In this document: positions 26,034 to 34,674 of the stretch, piece by piece | How positions within the stretch are numbered: position 1 is the stretch's first letter | How the letters are laid out: every line of letters starts with the position of its first letter | Assembly (NCBI GenBank): GCA_030698495.1 | Contig: JAUYKA010000023.1 | Span: 1-50,231, forward strand | Length of the DNA: 50,231 nucleotides | Reading direction: 5' to 3' | Origin: a bacterium | GTDB lineage: Bacteria > Patescibacteriota > Andersenbacteria > UBA10190 | Notes under the pieces: model-generated | Told to the model about the DNA's origin: nothing | The model's input: only the letters and a program-made list of their open reading frames with translations | The model's database searches: none | Program-made: the position numbers and the translations under genes

Positions 26034-28013
26034 GTGACCAAACCACAAGCCAAAGGCAGAATCACCAAACTGCGTCAAGAAATCAATCACCATCGCTATC
26101 TCTACCATGTCAAGGATACCCAGGAAATATCCGACGCCGCCCTGGACAGCTTGAAACATGAGCTCGCCCAACTGGAACAGCAATTTCCCGACCTTATAAC
26201 ACCAGACTCACCCACCCAAAGAGTGGGGGGCAAGCCCCTGCCCGAACTGCGCCAGGTTCAACACGCCGTCCCCATGCTTTCTCTCCAAGACGCTTTTTCC
26301 GATGAAGAGCTATCCCAGTGGGAGACCAGAAACAAAAAAATAGTCCGCGCGGCGTACGACTATTTCATCGAACTGAAAATAGACGGCGTGGCCATGGCTT
26401 TAATGTACGAAGACGGCATTTTAATACGCGCCGCCACGCGTGGCGACGGACGCGTAGGTGAAGATGTTACTCATAACATTAAAACCATCGAGGCTATTCC
26501 GCTTCGCTTGAATCAACCCCACCCCAAGCGCCTGGAAGTTCGCGGCGAAGTATATTTATTGAAACAAGATTTTGCCCGGCTCAATAAACAGCGCGCCAAA
26601 CAAGGCTTAAAACTTTTTGCCAACCCGCGTAACATCGCCGCCGGTTCTATCCGCCAACTGGATCCTGCCGTCGCGGCCGAACGTCCCCTACGCTTCTTCG
26701 CTTGGGAGATTACCGCCGGCGCCGTCCTTAATACTCGAACAGACGAATACGACTTATTACAGAAACTTGGTTTTCCCGTTCCGCCTGACGCCAAACTCTG
26801 CCGCGATCTGGAGGCAGTGTCCCGCTACCTGATAAAAGAAGACAAGCAGCGCAACCGTCGTCCTTTTCTCGTTGACGGTGCTGTCATTAAAATCAACGAT
26901 TTAAATATTTCACAGCGGCTCGGCGTTGTCGGCAAAGCTCCCCGCGGCTCCATCGCCTATAAATTTGCCGCCGAAGAAGCCACCACTATTGTGGAGGATA
27001 TTGTTGTCCAAGTCGGCCGTACGGGCGTACTTACCCCCGTTGCCCATCTGCGCCCCGTATCCGTAGCCGGCACCACCGTCTCGCGCGCCACCCTGCATAA
27101 TGCCGACGAAATCAAGCGCAAAGATGTACGTATCGGTGACACGGTCATTATCCGCAAGGCCGGTGACATTATCCCCGAAGTAGTGCGCGCGTTGCCCAAA
27201 CTTCGCCCCCCCCGAACCAAACCTTTCTCCATGCCCTCAAAATGCCCTATTTGCCGCTCGCCGGTAATTAAGGAACCGGACGGCGTTGCTTACCGCTGTA
27301 CTAACCGTAATTGTTTTCCGGTTCAGCGGGAAAAAATTCTGCACGCTGTCGGCTCGGGTGGCTTTGATATTGACGGCTTAGGAGACAAGATAGTTGAACA
27401 GCTCCTGCAGGCAGGGTTAATCAAAGACGCCCCTGATGTTTGGCAGCTTACCGTCGGCGATTTACTGCCGCTGGAAAGATTCGCCGACAAATCAGCGCAA
27501 AAACTTATTGACGAAATCAGCCAACACAAGATTATTCCCCTGGCACGGTTTTTAGCCGCGTTAAGCATTCCTCAAGTCGGTACCGTTACCGCCCAGGACT
27601 TAGCACGGGAATTTCGCTCGCTTGATCGTATCCGCGACGCCTCCGTCGAAAAACTGGCTGGTGTATCTGGAGTGGGGGAGAAAATCGCTCAAGCTACTTA
27701 TGATTTTTTCCGTGACAAAACAGTTCAAAAAATTATTCAAAAATATGAAACCGCCGGCATACGCATCACGGCTCCCGAAACCGACGGGGCGCTATCCAGT
27801 AAAACTTTTCTCTTTACCGGCTCAATGTCAGACATGACTCGCGACGAAGCTAAACAGCGCGTCACAGCTCTCGGCGGTAAAGTCGCCTCCGCCGCCGGCC
27901 AAGAAGTGGACTATGTAGTCGTGGGAGAAGACGCCGGCTCCAAAGCTGATAAAGCCAGAAAAATGGGACTAACAATTATCACGCCGCAGCAATTTATGAA
28001 AATGATAAAATAA
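26034..28013 (+). CDS. ligA: NAD-dependent DNA ligase
   Basis: GTG start; KIDGVAMALMYEDGILIRAATRGDGRVGEDVTHNIKTI; zinc finger and BRCT domain. Confidence 0.97.
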   Translation: MTKPQAKGRITKLRQEINHHRYLYHVKDTQEISDAALDSLKHELAQLEQQFPDLITPDSPTQRVGGKPLPELRQVQHAVPMLSLQDAFSDEELSQWETRNKKIVRAAYDYFIELKIDGVAMALMYEDGILIRAATRGDGRVGEDVTHNIKTIEAIPLRLNQPHPKRLEVRGEVYLLKQDFARLNKQRAKQGLKLFANPRNIAAGSIRQLDPAVAAERPLRFFAWEITAGAVLNTRTDEYDLLQKLGFPVPPDAKLCRDLEAVSRYLIKEDKQRNRRPFLVDGAVIKINDLNISQRLGVVGKAPRGSIAYKFAAEEATTIVEDIVVQVGRTGVLTPVAHLRPVSVAGTTVSRATLHNADEIKRKDVRIGDTVIIRKAGDIIPEVVRALPKLRPPRTKPFSMPSKCPICRSPVIKEPDGVAYRCTNRNCFPVQREKILHAVGSGGFDIDGLGDKIVEQLLQAGLIKDAPDVWQLTVGDLLPLERFADKSAQKLIDEISQHKIIPLARFLAALSIPQVGTVTAQDLAREFRSLDRIRDASVEKLAGVSGVGEKIAQATYDFFRDKTVQKIIQKYETAGIRITAPETDGALSSKTFLFTGSMSDMTRDEAKQRVTALGGKVASAAGQEVDYVVVGEDAGSKADKARKMGLTIITPQQFMKMIK

Positions 28014-28036
28014 TCAATAACCGGTTACTTAGTCAT

Positions 28037-28165
28037 TAATTTCCAATTTCCAATTACCAATTTCCAATCAATTCCCAATTATCCAATTTTCAATGCCCAA
28101 ACCATGTAACGTTTGGAATTTGGTCATTGGGCATTGATTGAAAATTGAAAATTCTAAATGAAAGT
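28037..28165. repeat. A-type palindrome upstream of gatC
   Basis: aatttccaatttccaattaccaatttccaatcaattcccaatta ... gtttggaatttggtcattgggcattgattgaaaattgaaaatt. Confidence 0.75.
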
Positions 28166-28203
28166 TTGAATTCATACCATTGTTCGCATAAAGTGTATAT
28201 ATT

Positions 28204-28506
28204 ATGCCAGATATCAAAATCACCCCCCAAGGTGTCCAGAAAGTAGCCGCCCTGGCCCGCCTTGGCCTTACTGAACAGGAAGCTTCCCAATCCGCTGACG
28301 ACTTGGCCGGTATTCTCGGTCATTTTTCCGTTATTCAACAGATTGATACCGCCGATACGCCCACTTCCGATGATGTTACCGGCCTGCAAAATGTTGCCCG
28401 CACTGACGTCGCTCAACCCAACGATCTTTGTACTCCCGATGAACTCTTAGCCGCCGCGCCGGCCGTTCATAAAGGACAAGTCAAAAGTAAAGCCGTATTC
28501 AGCTAG
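28204..28506 (+). CDS. gatC: Asp/Glu-tRNA amidotransferase subunit C
   Basis: VQKVAALARLGLTEQEASQSADDLAGILGHFSVIQQIDTADTPTSD. Confidence 0.92.
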   Translation: MPDIKITPQGVQKVAALARLGLTEQEASQSADDLAGILGHFSVIQQIDTADTPTSDDVTGLQNVARTDVAQPNDLCTPDELLAAAPAVHKGQVKSKAVFS

Positions 28507-28508
28507 CG

Positions 28509-29966
28509 ATGTCCTTACCCTCAACAATTTTGGCAGCCAGTGAAGCGCTTGACTCAAAAAAAATCACCAGCGGCGAATTAGTCGACAACGTTTTAAAAAA
28601 AATCGATCAATGGGAACCCCATCTCAACGCTTTTTTGGAAGTTTTTAACGAAGAAGCTCGGGCTGTCGCCCAAAAACGCGATAAACAATCGGACGCCGGT
28701 AAAACTCCCTTGCACGGTATTCCTATTGCCATCAAGGATTTGATATGCACCGTCACCGGCCGCACCACGGCCGCTTCCAAAATACTTCAGCGTTTTAAGT
28801 CAACTTATCAGGCCACCGTTATTAACCGTCTGGAACAAGCCGGCGCCATCATTATCGGTAAAACCAATTTGGACGAGTTTGCCATGGGTGCCAGCAATGA
28901 ATACTCCGCTTATGGCCCCGTGCACAACCCGTGGGATTTTACCCGGGTATCCGGCGGCTCAAGCGGCGGCTCCGTGGCCGCTGTGGCGGCCGGTGAAGCC
29001 TTCGCCGCGTTGGGAACCGATACCGGCGGATCGGTCCGACAACCCTCCGCCTTCTGCGGCACTGTGGGCTTAAAGCCAACCTATGGCCGCATCAGTCGCT
29101 TCGGCGTCATTGCCTACGCCAGCAGCTTTGATCAGGTCGGTCCTATTACCCGCACCGTCAAAGACAATGCCTTAATGCTTGAAGTTTTAGCCGGCGTCGA
29201 TGAATATGACGCTACGTCATCACCCGAACCGGTCAAAAAATATACCGACTATTGCGGCCGAGACATCAAAGACATGAAGATTGGTTTACCTCAAGAATAT
29301 TTCGGTCCCGATGTAGACCCTTCTATTTCTCAAACTGTCCGCGCCGCCGCGGATAAACTGGCTGACCTCGGCGCCGTATTGGTGGACATCTCTTTGCCGC
29401 TCATGTACGCCGCCATTCCCACTTATTATCTATTAGTTAAAGCGGAAGCATCTTCCAACCTTGCCCGCTATGACGGCTTGCGTTACGGCGCGCTGGATAT
29501 AAAAACAGATAATTTACTCAATCATTATCTGGAAGCTCGCGGCCGATATTTTGGTCCCGAAGTTAAACGGTCAATTTTAATGGGTACCTATGCTTTGTCA
29601 GCCGGTTATGTGGACGCGTGGTATAAACAAGCCAGCCGCGTGCGCACGCTTATCCGCCGCGAATTCGAGCAAGCATTCCAGCAAGTTGACTTAATTGTCG
29701 GCCCCGTCACCCCCGAGGTCGCTTTCCCTATCGGCAGCAAGACAGACGACCCCCTGCAAATGTATTTAGCTGATCTTCTCACCGACCCCGCCAGCGTGGC
29801 CGGCCTGCCAGCCATGTCCGTGCCTTGCGGATTTATAAACAAGTTACCAGTTGGCATGCAAATTATCGCCCCTCATTTCCGGGAAGAAAAAATCTACCAG
29901 GCCGCCTACGCCTACGAGCAAGCCAACGACTGGTGGCAACAGATCCCAGCTCTACCAGAAAAATAA
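28509..29966 (+). CDS. gatA: Asp/Glu-tRNA amidotransferase subunit A
   Basis: Amidase signature GGSSGGSVAAVAAGEAFAALGTDTGGSVRQPSAFCGTVGLKPTYGRISRFG. Confidence 0.97.
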   Translation: MSLPSTILAASEALDSKKITSGELVDNVLKKIDQWEPHLNAFLEVFNEEARAVAQKRDKQSDAGKTPLHGIPIAIKDLICTVTGRTTAASKILQRFKSTYQATVINRLEQAGAIIIGKTNLDEFAMGASNEYSAYGPVHNPWDFTRVSGGSSGGSVAAVAAGEAFAALGTDTGGSVRQPSAFCGTVGLKPTYGRISRFGVIAYASSFDQVGPITRTVKDNALMLEVLAGVDEYDATSSPEPVKKYTDYCGRDIKDMKIGLPQEYFGPDVDPSISQTVRAAADKLADLGAVLVDISLPLMYAAIPTYYLLVKAEASSNLARYDGLRYGALDIKTDNLLNHYLEARGRYFGPEVKRSILMGTYALSAGYVDAWYKQASRVRTLIRREFEQAFQQVDLIVGPVTPEVAFPIGSKTDDPLQMYLADLLTDPASVAGLPAMSVPCGFINKLPVGMQIIAPHFREEKIYQAAYAYEQANDWWQQIPALPEK

Positions 29967-29982
29967 CTTATATAAGCCAAAA

Positions 29983-30014
29983 TAAACGGCTCAAGCGCCG
30001 CTTGAGCCGTTTAA
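29983..30014 (+). terminator. gatA hairpin terminator (possibly bidirectional)
   Basis: aaacggctcaagc gcc gcttgagccgttt 13-bp stem. Confidence 0.65.
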
Positions 30015-30081
30015 AAAATCCGCGCCAGCGGATACACCAACGTTTTGCGTTTTAAGTTTTAACTTTTAAATTCTTCTAAGC

Positions 30082-31680
30082 TCATAATAATGAGCTTAGA
30101 AGTGATATCCCCGTCATATTATCTGGCTTAGGTATATTCAATAATTCCAAAATCGTCGGCGCCACATCCGCCAGCATACCGATAGGGGATGACAAAATTT
30201 CCACTAACTCCTTTTCGCTGCGCGGCGTAGTGCGTTGCAGCTGCTCGTTTATATAGCATAAGGGCACCGGATTGCTGGTATGGTCTGTTTCCACCGCGCC
30301 GGTTTGCGGGTTTAACATTTCTTCCGCGTTGCCGTGATCGGCTGTTATCAGCATCACGCCGCCCAACGCTTGCACCGCCTCATGGACTCTGCCCAGACAA
30401 ATATCCATAAAAGCGCACGCCTCTAACGCCGCGTCGAAATTACCCGTGTGCCCGACCATGTCCGCGTTGGCGTAATTCACAAAAACGATATCATACGCTC
30501 CGCTTTGTAACTCCTGAATCAATCTGTCCGTAATAGCTCGCGCTTCCATGCGCGGCTCCATAGCAAAGTTAATTGCCGCCGAGGACTTAATGAGCACATG
30601 CTGCTCGCCTGGAAACGGTTGTTCGTGCCCGCCATTAAGATAATAAGTTATGTGAGCGTACTTTTCCGTCTCGGCCACGTGCAACTGTTTTAAACCGGCG
30701 TCCGATATTACTTTAGCCAGCGGATTTTCCACCGCGTCTTCTTTATAGGCGTATGGCACTTTAATATCCGGATCATAAGACGTCATAGTGACGAACATCA
30801 GATTTTTCAACAATCGCCGCTCAAACCCCTGAAAATCCGACTGCGCAAACGCTCGCGTCAACTGCCGCGCCCGGTCGGGGCGAAAATTAAAGAAAATCAC
30901 CGCGTCATTGTCCTTTATGGTCGCGATCGGACCGCCACCGCGCGTAATCGCCATCGGCGTAATCATCTCATCATACAAGTTTTGCCGGTAGGCCTGCTCC
31001 ACCGCCTGACGAGCCGTCGCCGCTCCCGCCCCGCGCGGACCGCCGGTCAGCATATCGTAAGTCTGTTTCGTCCGCTCCCAATTTTGGTTTCTATCCATAG
31101 CGTAAAAACGCCCGGTAACCGAAGCCACTCGGCCGACTCCATACTGACCGATCTTTTTTTCCAATTCCAACAAATATGTCAGCGCGCTCTGCGGGGGAGT
31201 GTCGCGCCCGTCGGTAAACAGATGTAAATATACGTTTTGATCCAATCCCGATCGCTTGGCCAAATCCAGTAGGGCGTACAAATGGTTAATATGCGAATGA
31301 ATACCGCCCGGGCTGACCAATCCCATTAAATGCAAATCCGATTTATTTTTTTTGGCGTGCTCAATCGCCATTAAAAAAGTCTCGTTTTTATAAAAAGACT
31401 CATCGCTGATCGCTTTATTGACTTTCGGCAGTACCTGGTACTGCACCTGTCCGGCGCCGATATTGCGGTGTCCCGTCTCGGAATTGCCTTTTTCTCCCCA
31501 AGGCAAACCAACTTCAATGCCGGCGGCCAGCAGGGAAGACACCGGATATTGATTATAAAACATATCCATATTGGGCGTATCCGCCGCCATAATGGCGTTG
31601 CCTTTTTCCATGAAGCTAATGCCCCAACCATCTAAAATAGCCACCACCACCGGCCGAAAAACCTGTCCTTGCGTGTTCAT
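30082..31680 (-). CDS. gpmI: 2,3-bisphosphoglycerate-independent phosphoglycerate mutase
   Basis: VVVAILDGWGISFMEKGNAI; GNSETGHRNIGAG; VNYANADMVGHTGNFDAALEACAFMD. Confidence 0.96.
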   Translation of the reverse strand: MNTQGQVFRPVVVAILDGWGISFMEKGNAIMAADTPNMDMFYNQYPVSSLLAAGIEVGLPWGEKGNSETGHRNIGAGQVQYQVLPKVNKAISDESFYKNETFLMAIEHAKKNKSDLHLMGLVSPGGIHSHINHLYALLDLAKRSGLDQNVYLHLFTDGRDTPPQSALTYLLELEKKIGQYGVGRVASVTGRFYAMDRNQNWERTKQTYDMLTGGPRGAGAATARQAVEQAYRQNLYDEMITPMAITRGGGPIATIKDNDAVIFFNFRPDRARQLTRAFAQSDFQGFERRLLKNLMFVTMTSYDPDIKVPYAYKEDAVENPLAKVISDAGLKQLHVAETEKYAHITYYLNGGHEQPFPGEQHVLIKSSAAINFAMEPRMEARAITDRLIQELQSGAYDIVFVNYANADMVGHTGNFDAALEACAFMDICLGRVHEAVQALGGVMLITADHGNAEEMLNPQTGAVETDHTSNPVPLCYINEQLQRTTPRSEKELVEILSSPIGMLADVAPTILELLNIPKPDNMTGISLLSSLL

Positions 31681-31781
31681 ATCCCCATTATAACACGGAC
31701 TAGATACAATTTTCAATCAAAAAATGATTGGCTCGTTTATGTAGCGGGGGCCGGAATTGCACCGGCGATTTCTTGGTTATG

Positions 31782-32511
31782 CTTACTACTACAACTTTAG
31801 TTGTCCTGACTCATAATAGCCGGGTTTGTAGTCTGGACTGTCCCTTAGTCCGCTCATAATTAGCGGACTTCCGCCTACCAGTCTCTACACCTTCCCTAAA
31901 CCAACGTGGCTTAAGGCTTGGCTCGGGATTGCCTCGGATTATTTCCAGGGGTTTCCCCGAATTAGACGGATGATCTTCTTGATAATTACTTATCAAGACG
32001 CCCAAGTTCCAAACAATTGAAATTTATGTTACAATAAACAAACAGAATATTGTATGCAGTTCGTATCAGCACAAAGTGAGAGAGTATACAATGCCCTTCA
32101 TCCTAACGGCGACCCCTTTAATTACAAACCCTCAAAAAATCGAGAACTGGAAATTATGGGTTTGTTATTATGGGCAACCGAAGGAGATAAAACTCAACTT
32201 AGCTTAGCTAATGGCAACGCTTCCATTATACAGAAGTATTTAGAATTTCTAAGAAACGTCTGTCGTTTAAAAGAATCGCTCATTAGGGCAGTTATTCATT
32301 GCCACGATAGCACCTCGTATTCCGAATGCTTAAAGTATTGGTCCCAAGTAACACACATTCCGCCAAGTCGATTTAAAAAACCATTTATCAAACCAGATAA
32401 AGGCGGAAATCGAAACTACCCTTACGGCATAGTACGTGTTGTTGCTTGTAATCAAAAACTCCAATTGCTTTTCAAAGAACGGCTGACAAACCTTGGTTTG
32501 TCACTCCATTG
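31782..32511 (-). other. group I intron (IC3-like core) in the tRNA-fMet anticodon loop
   Basis: Minus strand reads AATTCGGGGAAACCCC...GGCAATCCCGAGCCAAGCC...GAAGGTGTAGAGACTGG...GGGACAGTCCAGACTACAAACC, matching P/Q/R/S core patterns; ends in G (omega-G) before CAUAACC. Confidence 0.85.
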
Positions 32512-32512
32512 A
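32054..32512 (+). CDS. LAGLIDADG-like homing-endonuclease-related protein, antisense within the intron
   Basis: ELEIMGLLLWATEGDKTQLSLANGNASIIQKYLEFLRNVC...AVIHCHDSTSYSECLKYWSQVTHIPPSRFKKPFIKPDKGGNRNYPYGIVRVVACN. Confidence 0.6.
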   Translation: MQFVSAQSERVYNALHPNGDPFNYKPSKNRELEIMGLLLWATEGDKTQLSLANGNASIIQKYLEFLRNVCRLKESLIRAVIHCHDSTSYSECLKYWSQVTHIPPSRFKKPFIKPDKGGNRNYPYGIVRVVACNQKLQLLFKERLTNLGLSLH

Positions 32513-32735
32513 GCCAAGCGAGATACTACTTCTCCACCCCGCGTTATTCGGCTTACCGCTTGCGTTTTCAAGCCATAATGCCAACTGCTATTATAAGCAA
32601 TTGAATAGGGAAGTGCAACCAAGGCGGGAAAATCGTGCCTAAAAAGCGGTTAATTAAAACTTTCATACTAAGTATGAAATAGCCAAAAACTTTTGACACT
32701 TTATCATAGTTATACCCTTGCTCAATAATCATATA

Positions 32736-32955
32736 TTTGGAACAGTGTAAGCAGGACAGTAGGAAAGGACTTGAAGCGTAACAATGCACACAAATCTCGT
32801 CTTTTGACTGCGTCCTAGAGGAGGTACCCTACATAGGGCTGGGCAAAATCGGGTGTTGACTCTGTTAGACATAAAGCGGTCAGCAGCAGTAAGCATCGGA
32901 TGAAAACCTAACCCTATAGGACTCAACAGCGCCCCACACGGGGCGTTGTTTTTTG
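32736..32955 (+). ncRNA. candidate structured RNA with terminator
   Basis: ORF-poor segment ending in cgcccc acac ggggcg ttgtttttt; internal pairings aggac.agt/act.gc.gtcct and tgttga/tcaaca; ttgaca at 32693. Confidence 0.35.
32929..32952 (+). terminator. intrinsic terminator
   Basis: cgccccacacggggcgttgtttttt. Confidence 0.8.
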
Positions 32956-33014
32956 TTACTTTCCAAAATGAGTTAGTCACGCTTTAGCGGGGCAACGAAT
33001 TTTGAGAAAAGTAA

Positions 33015-33270
33015 CAATCCCCCATAGCGCCGCCAAAGGCGGTGCGACGGGGGATTCATTAATAAAGCACAAACGATTTTTTAGCGAAAACAAAACCCCG
33101 CGTAGCTTTAGCGAAGTGGGGTCCGTTAATAGAGCAGGAGCAAAGTTATTTCAACGTGAGCCACGCATTTTGAGCGAAAATACCTGTCCCTCTGAAGCTT
33201 TAGCGAAGGGGGATAACCCCTCGAAGCTCCATCAAAAAACGGAGCGAAGGGAGATAATCCCCGTCGGTCG
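33015..33270. repeat. cluster of CCCC-(R)TA/GAA-GC...GC-GA(A/C)-GGGG hairpins
   Basis: cccccatagcgccgccaaaggcggtgcgacggggg; ccccgcgtagctttagcgaagtgggg; cctctgaagctttagcgaaggggg; cctcgaagctcc..ggagcgaaggg. Confidence 0.65.
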
Positions 33271-33311
33271 CAGGAAAAATTAGTAAAAAAATCATAACGG
33301 CCGAACAAATG

Positions 33312-33383
33312 TAGCGGGGGTGGGGATCGAACCCACGACAAATCGGTTATGATCCGATTGCTCTACCACTGAGCTACCCCGCC
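33312..33383 (-). tRNA. tRNA-Met(CAU), elongator-type (or Ile2 before modification)
   Basis: GGCGGGGTAGCTCAGTGGTAGAGCAATCGGATCATAACCGATTTGTCGTGGGTTCGATCCCCACCCCCGCTA folds as a cloverleaf. Confidence 0.95.
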
Positions 33384-33470
33384 GCTTAAAATAAATTACC
33401 TTACCCAAGCTTGAATATCAAGCAATATAGTCGTTTCATTTGTGTTTGTAAACATGATATAATTTGTGTA

Positions 33471-34406
33471 ATGCAAGCCAAAGTTACAGAAAAACAAAAG
33501 GCGAGAGTCCTGCGCAGTCAAGGCAAAAGCCTGAACGAAATTGTGCATTTGGTAAATGTCAGTAAAAGCAGCATCAGTGTTTGGGTGCGTGATATTCAAT
33601 TGAAACCAAAACACATCGAACGTTTGCGGCAGAGACAACTTGAAGGCATAGCTAAAAGCCGGCCGACGCTTAACAAAATGTGGGCCGAGTATCACAAACT
33701 TCATCCCAAACCTGAACCCAAAGGTCCCCGCTGGCCTAAACGTGATCTGGAACATTTCTTCGATGAGTGGGCACCAAACATGGCTTACGTGCTGGGTTTC
33801 TTCGCCGCCGACGGCACGATGTATAAAAACAAACGCGGATCTTGCTACATAGGATTTTGCTCGGTTGAACGCGAGCAGATTGAGTTGATTAAAAAACTGA
33901 TAAATGCCGGCAATCAAATAGAATCTTACCAACCGCATCACGGCAACCGCCAAAAACGCCACACTCTGCAAATAGGCAGTAAGATGATTTATCAAAGATT
34001 AATAAATTTGGGATTTACACCAAATAAGAGCCTAACCATGAAATATCCCAATATACCGAATGAGGTACTGGGTGATTTTGTTAGAGGATATTTAGACGGC
34101 GATGGTTGCGTCAGTTTTAATGAATATTATTATCCGGATAGAAAAAAGATCAGACGCTGGGTTACTATCCGTTTTGTTTGCGGCAGTAAGAGCTTCTTAG
34201 CCGATCTTGCAAAGCAGCTACATCAGCAAGCAGGCGTTAATTTAGTGAAGGCGCCTAAAAGCGGGAGAGCATACAGAATTTCTTACAGCACCAACGATTC
34301 TAGACAATTGCGTAAATTATTGTATCCTAATTCTACAGTGCCGTGCATGCCCAGAAAAAGAAATAAACTGGAAATGGCGCTGAAGATTATTGGACCCGTA
34401 GCTTAG
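33471..34406 (+). CDS. LAGLIDADG homing endonuclease with N-terminal HTH
   Basis: HTH SQGKSLNEIVHLVNVSKSSISVWVRDIQ; two motifs LGFFAADGTMY and RGYLDGDGCV. Confidence 0.85.
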   Translation: MQAKVTEKQKARVLRSQGKSLNEIVHLVNVSKSSISVWVRDIQLKPKHIERLRQRQLEGIAKSRPTLNKMWAEYHKLHPKPEPKGPRWPKRDLEHFFDEWAPNMAYVLGFFAADGTMYKNKRGSCYIGFCSVEREQIELIKKLINAGNQIESYQPHHGNRQKRHTLQIGSKMIYQRLINLGFTPNKSLTMKYPNIPNEVLGDFVRGYLDGDGCVSFNEYYYPDRKKIRRWVTIRFVCGSKSFLADLAKQLHQQAGVNLVKAPKSGRAYRISYSTNDSRQLRKLLYPNSTVPCMPRKRNKLEMALKIIGPVA

Positions 34407-34466
34407 TTGGTCTAAAGCGCCGCCCTGTCACGGCGGAGATCGCCGGTTCGAGCCCGGTCGGGTCCG
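34392..34466 (+). tRNA. tRNA-Asp(GUC)
   Basis: GGACCCGTAGCTTAGTTGGTCTAAAGCGCCGCCCTGTCACGGCGGAGATCGCCGGTTCGAGCCCGGTCGGGTCCG. Confidence 0.97.
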
Positions 34467-34584
34467 CCCACTTTCATACATCCTTTGATACCCCGGTCAA
34501 GCCGGCTAGAACAATCTTTTGCCTCCCCCGAGACGCGTCTTTCTGCTACACTGCAAACTAGCCAGGCAATCACAAACCGAGATT

Positions 34585-34667
34585 GTCACGCCATGAACCC
34601 AACGTGGTTCATGGCCACGCCCGCCAATATTTTGCCAAGCAAAACATAGGCGGGCTCGCAATGACAG
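34585..34667. repeat. GTCA...TGAC nested palindrome
   Basis: gtcacgccatgaacccaacgtggttcatgg...cgcccgcc...ggcgggctcgcaatgac. Confidence 0.55.
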
Positions 34668-34674
34668 TAGAATA

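Larger units (their letters stand above)
31742..32543 (-). tRNA. tRNA-fMet(CAU), split by a group I intron
   Basis: 5' exon CGCGGGGTGGAGAAGTAGTATCTCGCTTGGCT (32543-32512) and 3' exon CATAACCAAGAAATCGCCGGTGCAATTCCGGCCCCCGCTA (31781-31742) form a cloverleaf. It has a C1-U72 mismatch and an A11-U24 pair. Confidence 0.85.

Noticed and set aside
30074-30101. ttctaagctcat/atgagcttagaa hairpin as gpmI terminator
   Set aside because: Real inverted repeat, but it overlaps the gpmI 3' end and lacks a clear T-run on the minus strand, so a terminator call is not supported.
31742-31781. Truncated tRNA pseudogene (3' half only)
   Set aside because: The matching 5' half was found at 32512-32543 and a group I core lies between them.
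31811-32005. 64-aa minus-strand ORF
   Set aside because: It translates the group I intron core; no protein-like signature, RNA explanation is stronger.
32736-32955. RNase P RNA because of ggacagtaggaaaggac
   Set aside because: The other universally conserved regions (gaggaaagtcc context, acagaaccc 3' end) are missing and the segment is too short.
33002-33283. 93-aa plus-strand ORF
   Set aside because: It runs through the GC hairpin cluster; SFSEVGS/SEALAKGD are translated repeat units, so likely spurious.
33396-33995. 199-aa minus-strand ORF antisense to the LAGLIDADG gene
   Set aside because: The plus-strand frame has clear HTH and two LAGLIDADG motifs; the antisense frame has none.
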